From Monosporascus cannonballus (lineage: Eukaryota > Ascomycota > Sordariomycetes > Xylariales): a stretch of DNA of 64,000 nucleotides. Below are positions 22,304 to 35,507 of this stretch, in pieces (position 1 is the first letter of the stretch; every line of letters begins with the position of its first letter). The position numbers and the translations under genes are program-made. The stretch covers positions 1-64,000 of the forward strand of contig QJNS01000699.1 in assembly GCA_004154925.1 (NCBI GenBank), in the 5' to 3' direction. The notes beneath the pieces were generated by a model. The model searched no databases. It had not been told where the DNA came from and saw only the letters and a program-made list of their open reading frames with translations.

Positions 22304-22911
22304 GATGAGTGGTGAGATGCTGTACGACACTGAGAAAGGACACCTGTGCGATAGCCGATGGCATGACAGTTGGTTCGTTGAGAAGAGCCCTAAATCCAGT
22401 GAACACTGGTAAGCAACTTGATTGAACTTGTGGCCGGCCTTATCAACTCCACCCGATTGTTGCGCTCCAAACGACCAACTGCATTTCAATGTTGGGTCAA
22501 TGCTACCCTCACAGCCTGCTCAAACTACGTTATTGGCCAGAGCAGAGTATCAGCATGTTTAAATTAGGTACGCTATACGAATCCGACGTCAAGCAACCAT
22601 ACCTTCTCACTTGCATATATTGTCACCCCCTATTGTCCTCGCACCTAATTGCAGTGTGTAGTAGAAGGAACACTCCAATGAGTAAACCTGGCCGAAGGCG
22701 GAAGTGACTACCAGGGTCATGAACTCTGCGCCATTATTGGGAGCCTGCTTCTCGATGGCGCACGGCTGTAAGCAGAAACACATATCACGGCTGGCTCGGG
22801 CCCAACTCGCTTTTCCCAGTCACACGGCTCTATTCCCATCAAGCTATCTAACCTGAGTTCTGCGCGCTGCTCTGTCACTCCCAAGTCCTCGAACCAGTCC
22901 ATAATACGGCT
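22304..22911. other. Divergent spacer between O-methyltransferase and membrane-protein pseudogene
   Basis: It should hold the methyltransferase promoter and the lost 5' end of the membrane-protein gene. The frame of the latter is open back to 22852 but no ATG is present. No other feature is seen. Confidence 0.45.
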
Positions 22912-25081
22912 GAGACTGACTACACGACCACCCTATACGTTGTCTCTTGGGTCCTTGGAAGCTTGGTCATCGTTGTGACAACTGCCAGAATTCTGGGAAG
23001 AATAAGTAAGTTATGGCTTAAGTACTAGCCGGTTGTCAAAAGCATACCGCTTAGTATGTAAAAAGCAGTACGGCTGGGATGAGTACTAAAATTGTATACC
23101 GCAGTAGTTATCAAAAGGTCTGGCTGGGATGACTTTTCAATGGTGCTTGGGGCGGTAACACTTTATCCGGATGAACTGGCGAAGAATTACGCCGCTGACA
23201 TTGTTACAATCCAGTCTTCGGCAATCATATGCTCGTCGCTCGTCACTGCAGGGCTTTCTCATGGCCTCGGCACGCAAGTATACCATCATCGCTCCGGTCA
23301 TGTCGATCATCTCGTCCGGGAGTAGCAAGATATCCATCCTGATCTTCCTTACTCGATTCATGGATGTGACTGCCAGAAAAAGGCAAATCATATTTCTATG
23401 GGGCTTGTGCGCCATGCTGGTCATCCTGAACGTCTTCGCGATAGTGCTCATCCTCCGGTTTTGCGACCCCACAGCAAAACAATGGGATCCTAGCATTCCA
23501 GGGTCGTGTATCAACCCAAACCATCAGTATGCTTCATTTCTGAGTGCCTCTCCTTCCCTTCTACCGCTTTCGACGGGGTTGACTGATGGGCAGGCTCTAC
23601 GGCACGTTCATTCAATCGTCGTATAAGTCAGACACCCAGGTCACGCACCACCCCCTTCATGCGCCACCACTATTTTTGTTTTTAAAAATCAAAGAAATTT
23701 GATAAAAATAAAAGGATTTATTATATAAGTATTTTAAGGAAAATAATTTATAAAAATACGAATTTTATTTTATTTTATATAATAAAAAGCTAGATATTAA
23801 ATATTATCTAAATTAAGAAATATTTATATAAAAGTTTAAATATAACATATAAAATTATTAAAATATATAATTTGTAAATTTAAATAATAAATTTTGAAAT
23901 ACAGTGAATAGTTTTGTTTTAATATTATATATTAAAAATAAAAAAAACTAAATTCGAAATTAGAGGTTAAAAGTATTCAAGTTTTGCCAAGCCCCATACA
24001 AATTCCCCACACAAATCCCGACATAACGTCAAAACCATTACAAAATAACAAAAAAACTTTTAATAAATTAACCAAAAATATTTACAAAAAGTTTTTTATA
24101 CGAATTAAAATTTTGATAGTTAGATTTATGATTTTAAAATCCGCTTTTAAATATATATATAATTGGCTGAATTATTAAAGCTTTTTAAAATAAAGTAACT
24201 TTTAACAAATATGTTAATATTTTCTATGAAGCTATGTTAATTTGGTACATTTTTTATTTTGACCGTAAAATATACGATATTAACGTTAATTTAACGTTAT
24301 AAAATTATTGTTATTTGTTAATTATATAAAATATATTGTTATTTTGTTTTTCTTTTTTTAAATATTGTGTTTGTTAATTAGTTATAAATATACGGGTTTC
24401 CGGATTTTGTATGGGAAACCCCCGGCGCGTGAAGGGGGTGGCGCGTGACCTGGGTGTCTGACTTAATGCGCTCATGGACATCATTGTGGCTATTTTCCCT
24501 GCCTTGTTCATCATAAAGCTCAACGTAACCCTCAAAATGAAGGTTGGGTTGTGCTTTCTAATGGGGGAAAGCATCTTGTATGCATTCTGAAACAGCCACT
24601 GGGTGGCCTAGCTGACCAGAGTACCTAGTGCTGCCGCTGCCACGATTGCTAAGGTGTACCTAATCAAAGACCTTGATAAACATGCCGACATCACCTAGTT
24701 CTGGGCGCCTATCACCTTATAGTACACGTAAGTGATGCTCCTCTATCTTACACAACCGCACTAACCAAAGAAGCGTCGAAGTAAGAGCCCAGATTCGCAT
24801 GACAGGCTTCGGCCAATACTAACCATAAATTTAGATGGATATCATTATCAGTTGGAACGATCCCTGCACTTTGGCCTTTGCTTAAGTTCTGTGTCAAACG
24901 TAACGGCAGCAGCTACAGTCCGTACAAGGTCGCTTCAGGAAACCCCGAGCACCCGGGAGGATCGGAAGCCTACCAGCTGGGCCCGATACGCAGCCGCCAG
25001 CCAGGGCCTATGACCAGAGCCCTTCAAGGGGTCGATGACATGCAGACGCTGCAAACATGGGATGACGAGAGGGGTTCATAA
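22912..25081 (+). pseudogene. Rhodopsin-like fungal integral membrane protein, disrupted by Fot1-like insertion
   Basis: A multi-helix membrane protein of the fungal rhodopsin-domain/PTH11-like type. Exon A (to 23005) encodes TTTLYVVSWVLGSLVIVV and ends GRI. An intron at 23006-23104 (GTAAGT..GCAG) leads to IVIKRSGWDDFSMVLGA. A second, in-phase intron at 23155-23214 leads to AIICSSLVTAGLSHGLGTQ. Near 23,320 the frame ends HLVRE-stop and resumes in the +1 frame at SKISILIFLTRF, so about 15-20 residues expected in the family are missing. The helix with FCDPTAKQWDP and SCINPNHQY follows. The gene is then split by the 838-bp element at 23626-24463 and resumes at once as ALMDIIVAIFPALFIIKLNV. Further on, TGG has become TAG twice (IT*FWAPITL*YT). 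The tail ends at 25081. Damage is multiple; start unknown. Confidence 0.85.
23626..24463. mobile_element. Fot1/pogo-like non-autonomous element with TA duplication
   Basis: An 838-bp element flanked by TA on both sides, with inverted ends AGTCAGACACCCAGGTCACG and a matching right end. The arms are about 40 bp and also share a CCACCCCCTTCA block. The ends resemble, from memory, those of Fot1-type elements (AGTCA..CACCC). The interior is extremely AT-rich with no recognisable transposase, so it is either a MITE or a deleted and RIP-altered copy. It interrupts the rhodopsin-like gene. Confidence 0.82.
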
Positions 25082-25574
25082 AAGATACTACATGTAGTAC
25101 TGGTCTAGTTCAGCGTAAAGATTGCGTCATCAGTGGGCAGGTTCACTGGAGCTCAATTGTTTGAGGAGAGCGTAGATGTATTTGCGACCGAGTATGGAAT
25201 GGCATACCGGTAGCGGGAGATGGGAACTGTGACAGCCGTTTCTGGATCGGAAGGATAATACTACCACATGCTTCCATACTGCATAATATGACAGTAGGAA
25301 ACTCTACTTGCCCATGCTCCACATAGACTTTGAGACTACAACATCAGGCCTTAAGAAGATATCTAATATAATGCGTTCATACATCTTTCATTCTGAGCCG
25401 GTGTATATGTAGTTTCCTAATTGCTATGTCTTATTTATGTCCTATAAAAACGGAAGGGTATCGGATATGGAAAGGCCTGGAAGGCTTATAAGAGTCTGTG
25501 GATCTGTATACATCAGCTCATTCGCAATACCGTTTCCAGAGCCCTTTAAATGTATACGAACAGCTATGATGTCA

Positions 25575-25740
25575 TAGAAAAGGGCACCCCTGGCTAGGGT
25601 CTTCGGGTGATTGTTATTCCCTTCCGGAGCCCTATATCAGTGGATCGCCCACAACAAGTGGGATCAACGCTTTCTAGCTTTCTAAAAGCGTCAATATATC
25701 CTCAAGAGCTGTGCACCTGATCCTTAGTAAGTATGACATA
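25575..25740 (-). repeat. Inverted duplication, left arm
   Basis: Reads, on the minus strand, nearly the same as 26205-26400 on the plus strand, with shared blocks such as CAGCTCTTGAGGATATATTG and GACGCTTTTAGAAAGCTAG. Differences are scattered substitutions and a short deletion before the GGGCTCCGGAA block. Confidence 0.75.
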
Positions 25741-26204
25741 TGACGTTATAAAAAAATCCAAAGTTAGCATCCTCGTGATCTGAGGAATATAAGTATATCC
25801 ATATTTTCCTCGTTGGATAGACAATTAGCTAGATACATTAAATAGCAACTATTGTCCTATCTAATTCACCCTGAACGCTTCCTCCTATCTGCTCCTGATC
25901 TATTTCCTACTTCAATTCATCTTAGGACAATTCTTATTTATCCCTGAGCCTACCCTAGATGTTTCACATACAAAATTGTCCAAACATTCTCCTCCCTTTT
26001 TAGAGGGTAGCCTCATCATCCATTGCAGACCTCCTAGAAATGGTGCGTCTACTGATACGAGCCTTTCAACCATATCAGTACTGGTATATGTATGAGCTTT
26101 TAAGCACCAGCGTACCGCCCAGGATGAAAATGGACCAAGAGTTAGGCGACTGGCTGATTATTTTCTTACTTTTTATGGAACTGAATAGGTTGGGACAGGC
26201 TATC

Positions 26205-26400
26205 CGGTACTAGGATGGTGTCACACTTACAAGGGAGCAGATACACAGCTCTTGAGGATATATTGACGCTTTTAGAAAGCTAGGAAGCGGTGATCCCATT
26301 TGTTGTAGGCGATCCATTGATATTTGGTTTTAGGGCTCCGGAAAGGAATAACAACCATCCGAATGCCCTTGCTAGGGGGTCTTTTTCCATGGCAGATGTA
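26205..26400 (+). repeat. Inverted duplication, right arm
   Basis: Partner of 25575-25740. In one frame the two arms differ by conservative changes (LTREQIHSS versus LTKDQVHSS, then GYIDAFRKL in both), which suggests a fragment of a once-coding repeat. Both copies share the same in-frame stop, so the frame is uncertain. Confidence 0.7.
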
Positions 26401-26975
26401 ATAGGGGTAAGGAGACGGGATTCTATCACAGAAAAGAACGCTGAGTGAACAGAGAACTAGGTTAGTTTCCTCTTCAGGTGCGAAAGCCCTGTGAACATTG
26501 ACCCCCTTTTAGTCTTGAAGACGTATCCCGCTTTCCCCCATGTTCTGAACCAAAAATGAAGTAACGAAGTAACATTCTGGGCGGCTTAGGCTATATCGCA
26601 GCTACGCCGAAGACTCTATAGTTAACCGGTCAGCTTGACTCTGCCGCCTAAGTCAGGAGGGCAGCTTAACAGAATACCAATCCATACCAGTCTATTGTTA
26701 GATCCGGAGCCGCAGATAGTCTGCTCTTATTATAGAGCATTGAGAATTATGATAAATGAAGGTTGGATCAGTGAGATGGATTACCAAGTTTGAAGCTTTC
26801 AAACACATGCCCTCATTTTCCTTTAGTCCCGAAGAGCGGAGGTTATATAAGGAGCACTTTATCTAAGATATCGAACGTCCAGCGTCGAAGCGGTCAAATG
26901 TGAAAGAGCACACTCTTTCGAGACTAGACGTGGAGAGGGCCTCCTCTATAAGACGGCACCCCATCAACGCTCCAC

Positions 26976-27373
26976 TGTCATAACCCAAGCCAGCTGGGCC
27001 TGCGAGAACGGTCCAGCCAAGATTACAAAGCTACGCTAGTTCAGGGTCACGTGATCAAGCGCTTAGCGGGTCTCAACTGAGCACGACTAAGCACGACTGA
27101 GCAGCACTGAGCAACCGTTTAACAAGGCTTTGCTAAATAGAGATAAGCAGTAATAAAGGGATTAAGATATATACGTTTATTATTTCCATAATTTAAAATA
27201 GTTTTAATTTGCAATATTTATTAATATTAATCGTTTACAATACGTTTTTACGTTTTTGATATTAAAAGATGTAATTAAGTTCTTTTATTGTTATAAAGTT
27301 TTACGATATTCCTGCTAAAATAAACCCGTACGATTAAGGTTTAATAATTAGTTAAACCGCATAATTCGTTATA
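26976..27373 (+). repeat. Element 2 5' LTR
   Basis: 398 bp, beginning TGTCATAACCCAAGCCAG and ending TCGTTATA. The first ~190 bp are nearly free of RIP and include a tandem 10-bp repeat (GCACGACTGA type, four units, about 27076-27114). The tail is shared with elements 1 and 3. Confidence 0.93.
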
Positions 27374-27399
27374 CGTTACAAATTTTTATTTAATAATAC

Positions 27400-30300
27400 C
27401 GTTAAACTCTGAATAATATTTAATATTATCAAAATGTTGACCAGGGCGCAAAAAAACCCTATTTAATAACTTTAGGCCCAAATTCGAGAATTGGAAAAAA
27501 AAAATCCGACAAATTAGGGTTACGCCACTTGCCCAAGCCTTTTTCGCCTGTATAAAGCCCAGGAAGCCGGAATTTTACAATAGAAAAAGCAACTTTTAAA
27601 CCTTTTTAATTTAGATACGAATTTACTTTCGTTTTTTAAATCTTAGTAACCCAGCGAATAAGGTCCTAGCAGTAAATACATACCTAACGGAAAATGCTGT
27701 TAATTGGTTTAAACCGATTATAAAAAATTTCCTAGAAATAGGAAAATCGGATAAAAAGAATTTTACCAATAAAATCTTTTCACTTTATACCAATTTCGAA
27801 AATAAAGCATGTAATAATTTCGGCAATCCGAATAAAAAACGATCTGCGGCCTAATAATTTTTATAATTCCAATAAAAAGGACTTGCGTCCAAGTACGCCG
27901 TAATCTTCAAAAGCCTTACGGCTAAGACAGGATAAAGAAATAACGAAACCGATACTTTTATCGACATATTTTATAAAGGGTTAAAGGATAATGTAAAAAA
28001 TAAGATTATTCGGATTAAATAATTAATTATCCTAAACCGGTATATCGCAAAAATAATCAAGATTAATAACCGACAATTTGAAAAATAATAGAAAAAAAGA
28101 ATAATATACCTTATAATCGGGGTATAATAAATTTAACTAGGAGTAAAAAATGAAACGTACCTTTTACTTTTTACGAAATAACGCCAGGACTTATAGAACT
28201 CGGCGTTACCCATAGATAAGATTGGAACCAAATTAAATGTTTTAATTATGGCAAAATGGGATATAAAGTTTACAAATACAAAAAACTCCAAAAACCATAA
28301 CAAAATAATTGGATACCTATACCGGAAAAATAATCCAAAAATAATTAAGGAAATAATAGCAAAATTATTAACATAATCCAAGCCAAGTACGTATCAGCCC
28401 TATAGCAAAAGGTTCGATAAGGACTATTACGATAAAAAATTTAACGTAAAATACGAAAAGCTAGAAAGTTAATTTAATAAATATCGCGAGCACAGCAAAA
28501 AGCATTATAAGGATAATTACGCAAATACCAAAACTGGACAGAAGAAATCTATCTCGGAACCCCTAATTAATACGGTAAAATATACGCTATATACTGTCGA
28601 CGACGAGAATATCTCGATTACAAAAAATGGAAATAGCATATCCATAAACGAATTACCCGGATGTATTATAAGGGATTCGACTTTTTAAACCGTACCAGAA
28701 ATAATAAAAACGATAAGTAATAATATTAATAGCTTCGAACCATAGCCCCAGAAAATATCTAGCAACTGGCCGAAACAAAAAACTGGCTCGAAGAAAAATA
28801 ACATTTGTAAAAAAACCCTTTTTGTTATTATAAATAATATAATTATTAAACGGAAAAAAATTAATTTAACGTACGATAAAAAAGCATTATTAGAAAATTA
28901 TTACGGACTTTTATTTTCAATTAGTATTTATTATAGATCCCCAAAAAAGGAAAATTATTAAAAAAATATTAATTTTTAAGAAATCCTTAGAACAATAATT
29001 AGGATAACGCATAATGGGATGTAATCATAAATATAAGAAAATAATTTATTTAATAAAGAAAAAAATTACAAAAAAATCAAAAATAATTAATACGATTCGA
29101 AGGAAAAGTACGCCGGCAATAACGATAAATATAACAGCTTAACGCGTTAAACGAAAAAATATAAATAAGGTTCGATAAATTCGAACAGAAATTAAAGGAA
29201 AAAAATTACCTATAAAAAAGCCGCAAAATAACGAAACCTAAAAGAATTAAAGAGAATTCCCAAAAAGGGCTTTAAACGCGACGATAAAAGACGTTAATAA
29301 CTTTATTACTTTGGAAATACGAATCGGAACGCATTAATATACCGCAATAATAAATTACGGGACTCTAAACGAGAATTACATTATATCAAATATGATTAAT
29401 AAGTTCAAACTGCCATAGAAATATAAATTAAAATCTTATATTGCGACAAATACCGAAAATCAGAAATTCGCTTACGATAACGGAAAAATTATACGCGAAA
29501 TTAATCACTTCGAGATTTTTGTTTAAAAACGATACCAAACGGTTAATTTCGATATCGTTCTATTTGGAAATTACGATATAATCTTAAAATTACCATAAAT
29601 ACGCCAATACAGAATGTTAATTAATAAAACAATTGGTCAAATAAGGTTCGCCTTATATCTTATAAACAAATAAAAAAAGAAAAAATTGAAATTTTAACAT
29701 TTGATCGATAATAATAACAAATATAAATATAAAGATACGACAAAAACCTTACTACCTAAAAGGACAAAATAGAAAAAAAATAAGTATTAAAGAAAAATAC
29801 GACGTATTGTTATTATTATCCGAACGAAATTAAAGCAATTAAATAACGATCTAAAACAACAAAAACAGCAGCCCGAAAAATCAGAAAATTTAATTAATAT
29901 ATTATCATAATACTACGAATATAAGCAACTTTTCAGAAAAAAGATCGATACGAAACTATTAGAATATAACAAATAAAATTATAAAATAATTTTTAAAAAA
30001 AAGACTTTCGACGAAATTTTACCTTATTTATAATCTTAGCGAAAATAAATTACGTATTTTCAAAAAATACTTAGAAAATCGGTTATAAAAAAGATAAATT
30101 CGACCTTTAACGTTACTAACAAAATACTCGATATTCTTTATGCTAAAAAAAAACGAAAAATTACAATTTATAATTAATTACCGATAATTAAACGATATTA
30201 CTGTTAAAAATTAAATACCTTTACTCCTAATTACGGAAATAAAAAATTAACTTTACAGAACTAAATAATTCATAACATTCCATTTTAAAAATAAATATAA

Positions 30301-32680
30301 CCTTATCCGGATTAAGAAAAAATACGAATAGAAAATAACTTTCAAAACGAAATATAGATTGTTTAAATATTTGTTTATATTAATAGAATTTACGAACGTA
30401 CCATTAACCTTTTAACAAATAATAAACTATATATTACGAAAATACCTCGATATTTTCTTTATTTATTATTTTAACAATATTTTTATCTTTTCGAAAATAA
30501 ATAAAATTCGCAAAATACGTTCATAAAGTTTTTTAAATTTTACAAAACGCAAAGTTACTTATTATCGTAAAAAAATTAATTCTATAAATAAAGAATGGAA
30601 TATTTAAAATATATTATTATCCCAGGACCTATTAAAATAAATCCCAAAAAGATTGTTGTAGTTACGAAATAACAAACGCTAACAATAATTAAGGAAATAT
30701 AAGCATTCCTTAGATTCGCTAACTATTATAGGAAATTTATTCAAAACTTTAACGGAATCGCTATATCTTTAACGAACTTTACGAAAAAAAAAAATCCAAA
30801 TAGACGCTAAATACGGAAAAAGTATTTCAGGATATTAAGGATACAATTATTAACGAGCTAATATTAATTATGTACAATCTAAACCGCCCCGTTAAACTAA
30901 AAACCGATATTTCGAATTACGTATTAAACGTAATAATCGGATAACAAAATAATTAAGATAAATTGTACCTTATTATATTCTTTTTGTACAAGTTAAAAAA
31001 AAAACCGAGCTTAATTACGGCATTCCAGATAAAAAAATTATGGCTATTATTATAGCATTTCGCGAATTTAAACATTTTCTAAAGGAAAATTTATACCAGA
31101 TTAAGATTTATACGGATTATCAAAATCTTACCTGATTTACTACAATTAAAAAACTTATAGAACGATAATTAAAATATGCAAAAAAATTAGCAAACCTTAA
31201 CTTTGTTATTATCTATAAAAAAGCTTAGAAAATAACAAAGTAAATACTTTAAGCAAACGGCTAAACCTCGAAAAGAAATTGATCAAAATTAGCCACATAA
31301 TTTTTAATACTATTATAAAAAGATATTTACGCTTAGAACAAATTGCGACAATTCGAGTAATACTTTTTAATATATACCAACAGATCTAATAGTATAACAA
31401 TAATTTCCTAAAAGACCAAAAAACAAATAAAATATAAATTCAGAAAAAATATCAAAAAAATCTAATACGAAAAATATATAAATATTAATTATACGGATAT
31501 CCAAAAATCCACAAAACTTTAAAACGTCTTTAATATATATATTCCTTTCCTAAAATAAAACTAATAATATAAAAAATTATACGGTAATATAATATTTATG
31601 CCAAAGCAAAAACTCGACGACATAAACTATACGGAAAACTATAGCTATTACCAGTTATAAAGCAATTATAATATTTAATTATATTCGATGTTATTATTAA
31701 ATTTTCTATATTAAAAACTTTAGTTGCGGAAATACATTATAATAGCATTTTAGTAATCGTCGACCGATTTACGAAATTTTCCTATTTTTTACCATATTAT
31801 AAAAATATAAATATAAAACAAATAATATATATATATTTTTAAATATATTTTCGGCATATGCGGATTACATATAGAAATTATTTCAAATAAAGGATCGATA
31901 TTTGAATCTAAATTTTGGCAAAGCTTAATAATATAAATCGGCTTAAATTACAAATTATTTAACGTATTTAGGCCCTAATCGGATAAATTAACGGAACGAA
32001 TAAATTAAACCTTAAAAACCTATTTACGATATTACATCAATTACGAACAAAATAATTGGATTAAGAAATTACCAATTATATAATTGACTTATAATATTAA
32101 TTATTACAAAAGCATCAAAATAATATTAGCAAATGCAAATTTTAATTTTATTCTAGAAATTTACAAAAAAATACGTAATAACGGTTCGATTAATATCAAA
32201 ATAATTCTTACGTTAAAACAATTACGATAATTACAATAGGAAATAAAAACAGAATTAAAATTCGTACGAAATCAAATAAACAAGTATTATAATTAGAAAA
32301 AATTAAAAAAAATTAATTTTCGAAAAGGGGAAAATAATTTTCCTTATTACCAAAAACATTTAAATAAAACGATTTAATACAAAACTCGATTTTAAATATA
32401 TCGATCTATATAAAGCTATCAAGAAAAATCTAGAAAATAATTATTAATTAAAACTTTTACCAAAAATTAAATTTTATCTAATTTTTTCTATTTTCTTATT
32501 CGAATTAATAACGGATATAATCAAAATATATACGGTACAAAATAATATAAAAATAAAAAACGAACAAATATACAAAATAAAAAATTTTTTCAACATACGA
32601 AAATAAAACGGACTTACCCAGTATCTAATCAAATAAAAAAAGCACCCGGATTCCGAAAATATCTAAGAACTCGCCAAAAA
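27400..32680 (+). pseudogene. Element 2 gag-pol remnant
   Basis: The zinc knuckle near 28234-28280 reads KCFNYGKMGYKVYKY, where three of the four CCHC ligands are replaced by Tyr through G-to-A or C-to-T change. The protease Asp region near 29350 has become NYGT. The RT motif near 30457 is YFNNI. RNase H near 30900 retains KTDISNYVLNVIIG. An integrase-like DSILVIVDRFTKF-type motif is still legible near 31740-31790. No frame is intact. Confidence 0.85.
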
Positions 32681-32751
32681 CCTTATTAGCGCTTAACGCT
32701 TATTAAAGGATTTTCATTAATAATAACGAAACCACCGGATATAATTATGTC

Positions 32752-33141
32752 CTAATTAACGTTTTCCAGCAGCCAGGTAACGCTAGGCAACTCAAAGAAA
32801 AAAGCCAAGGCGGTTAAAAAAACCTCGGCGTTGGCCTGCTTTTAACGCTCCTGCTTCTTTAGCTCCTCCAACAACTGCAATTCTTACTAAACCATTTTAA
32901 CTTTTTTCGAATGAAAAAACGCTTTTTATTTTCGAAAACAGATTAACCGCATAATGGTTTCGTTCATTTTTTGTTAATAACGTTTTTGCAATTCTAGGAA
33001 ACGTTCCTCTGCAAACACCTTTTTACGTTTTAAACGTTAATTCTCGGTACGAACATTTTTTAAGGAAAATAAAAAAATGCCGTTATTATCGCAAAAATAA
33101 CTACGTTTAACGTATACCTTATATTTGGAAATGTTCTCCAT
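32752..33141 (-). pseudogene. Antisense ORF remnant in element 2 tail
   Basis: A 130-codon minus-strand frame between pol and the 3' LTR, interrupted by six stops that all fit RIP of Gln or Trp codons. It reads MENISKYKVYVKRSYFC early, then KRKKVFAEERFLELQKRY, NETIMRLICFRK, and ELQLLEELKKQER, and ends LLENVN before TAG. It matches element 1's antisense frame in place, in its Leu/Lys/Glu-rich helical character and in its VN ending. Probably a coiled-coil protein once expressed from the opposite strand; role unknown. Confidence 0.6.
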
Positions 33142-33354
33142 TATTTCGTATTTTTAGCCTTTAAAAACATAAAAAATACGGTATAATTTCAAAATTAAAA
33201 TCGTTAAAAATAAAAAGCAGATTTTGACATCGCGTAATAAACGAAAAAATTTGACGACGATTTTTAATAACGCAGGCCGACATCTTAAAGGAAAAAAAGC
33301 TTACCAGAAAAGAAAAAAAATTTTAAGAACAAAATTTAAAGAAAAAAGAGATCA

Positions 33355-33752
33355 TATTATAACTTAAGCCAACTAGGCCTACGAAAACGGTCCAGCTAAA
33401 ATTACAAAGCTACGCTAATTTAAAGTTACGTAATTAAACGCTTAACGGGTCTTAATTAAGCACGACTAAGCACGACTAAGTAGTACTAAACAACCGCTTA
33501 ACAAAGCTCTGTTAAGTAAAAATAAACAGTAATAAAAGGACTAAAATATATACGCTTATTATGTCCATAATCTAAAATAACTTTAGCTTGCAACACTTAT
33601 TAATACCAATCGTTTGCAATACGTTTTTATGCCCTTGGTATTAAGAAACGTAACTAAGTTCTTTTATTACTACAGAGTCCTACGATACTTCTACCAATAT
33701 AAACCCGTACGACTAAGGTTTAATAGTTGGTTAAACCGCATAGCTCGTCACA
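33355..33752 (+). repeat. Element 2 3' LTR
   Basis: 398 bp, equal in length to the 5' copy. It begins TATTATAACTTAAGCC and ends CTCGTCACA. Compared with the 5' LTR its U3 half carries many CpA-to-TpA-type changes. Confidence 0.93.
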
Positions 33753-35507
33753 TCCACCCTCTTAACGCGCCAGCATTTTCCCATACAAAATCGTCAAAAT
33801 CACTATATTTTTAAAAACACGTTAAAATTCGAATAAAAATCAGAAAATCAGCGCCATTCAGAAATATTATTAACGTTAAGCCTTTTACGTAATAAAATAT
33901 TTCGAAAATTATTATAATTACGCAGTAGTTTTTAAGATTTTCTAATCACCGATATAATATACTTATTGAAAATTTATAAGTTTTTTTAAAATTCAAGATA
34001 TAACAAAGAAATTTTATATATTATTTTTTATAACTGTAAATACCATTCACTGGTTATTATGTTCGAAGCTACTGAGTAAAGCATTAATTGTATAAAATAT
34101 ATCGTGTAATAATTTCCTATATATTTATCAAATATTCTGAAGTTAGAGTAAGAGAAACAATATTAAAATGTTAAGAACTAGTCTAAAACTTGTCTCGTTT
34201 TCTTTAAAAAGAAATAAATAATAATTTGCTATATAATAATTATCCTGTAACGATCGAATAGTAATCACGTAAGAATAATATTTAGACAACTTAATATCTT
34301 TTTAGCAGAGCTTATATTTTTTTTAAATTTTTAATACAGTTTTTTTCTTTTAAGTCTTTACTCTTAAGAACTTAAAATCGTGAAAACTATAGATTAGGTA
34401 TATTATTCGAAAAATACTCAATATAGTATTTATTGTACAAGTTATATCGTGTAATAATTTTCTGTATATTTGGCTCAGTTTAAAAAAAATGAGTTGAACG
34501 CAAATATATTTTGTATAAATCGTAAAAAAAGTTTTATATAAAAACGTTTCAAATATAAAATGAATTAAATAAAATTATAACTACATAATAAATCAATCAA
34601 CTAAAAGTTACATTGTTTAAATATATAACTAAGGTGAAAATTTTTTAAATTCTTAATATAATGTATTTTCTTCTTTAAAGTTTTAAAATATCTTATCGTA
34701 TTCGATATTAATAAATGTAATTTATTATTATATATTTTCAAAACTCTTCTAGAAAATTATTTTTCAGTTAGATTAATTTTTAAAACAAATATAACAAAGG
34801 TTTTATGTTTTTATTTTTATAATTTTATTATTTTGCTATAATTTTTAATTAATATCAAACAATAACTCAAATATAACATATAGTAACGCGTAAATAGTGT
34901 TAAAATTATGATAAAAGTTTTAAATTTTAAAACGAAATTTCTAATTAAATTATATAATTTGTAAAATATAAGTAAACACTATATTATTTATTCTTATTTA
35001 TTTTTAACCGGTTTGTTAATAAGTAATATAAAATTTTAAGTATTCGAATTTATTAAAGATATATAATTTATAAAAGTTGTAAAATTTAAAGTCTTTAAAA
35101 TAAAATCTTTTAAAATATTATAACATGTAATTCGAAAAATATTTAAAAAATTTATTATATCGTTATCGAAATTACATAATAAAGTATTTAATTATAAGAT
35201 TTTACGGTTTAGTTATAAATATTTCTTTGTTTATCTAAGATATATTTAGATTTAAGCTATATTTTTATAACGGCTAACAGTTTAACTATTTATCAAATCT
35301 ATGTCGTAAAAATTTATATTAACAAAAATATCGTAGAATTTTAAGCGATAAATATGATAACTGGTTACATCGCGTAATATCATAAACATTTTAAATAATA
35401 AAATTTTATTACAAATTATTATTATTTAAATTATAAAAAAGTATATGTAATTATTGTAATTTGTTGTTTTTTATTAAATCTAGTTTTAAAAACTTTACGA
35501 TTAATTC
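33753..35507. other. AT-rich gene-free stretch
   Basis: No coding remnant is recognised. Two plus-strand copies of a dispersed motif (ATATCGTGTAATAATTT) lie near 34105 and 34450; other copies are near 41,580 and 10,995 (minus) and 45,170 (plus). Confidence 0.5.

Larger units (their letters stand above)
25082..26970. other. Low-AT island between pseudogene and element 2
   Basis: It contains a diverged inverted duplication (listed separately) and coding-like but stop-interrupted stretches, for example the frame from ATG 26040 (MVRLLIRAFQPYQYWYMYEL onward) that meets TAG and TGA where Trp codons would fit. I recognise no family. Confidence 0.5.
26976..33752 (+). mobile_element. Element 2: full-length Ty3/Gypsy retrotransposon, RIP-inactivated
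   Basis: 6,777 bp with two 398-bp LTRs and a perfect 5-bp target duplication (TCCAC at 26971-26975 and 33753-33757). Internal order and pol sequence parallel element 1, so it is the same lineage, but the U3 half of the LTR is unrelated. It is more heavily mutated than element 1: the RT motif at 30457-30497 reads YFNNIFIFSK, with both catalytic Asp converted to Asn. Confidence 0.95.

Noticed and set aside
27076..27114. CRISPR-like short repeats
   Set aside because: Tandem 10-bp units without spacers inside an LTR of a eukaryotic retrotransposon; no CRISPR array is present in the window.
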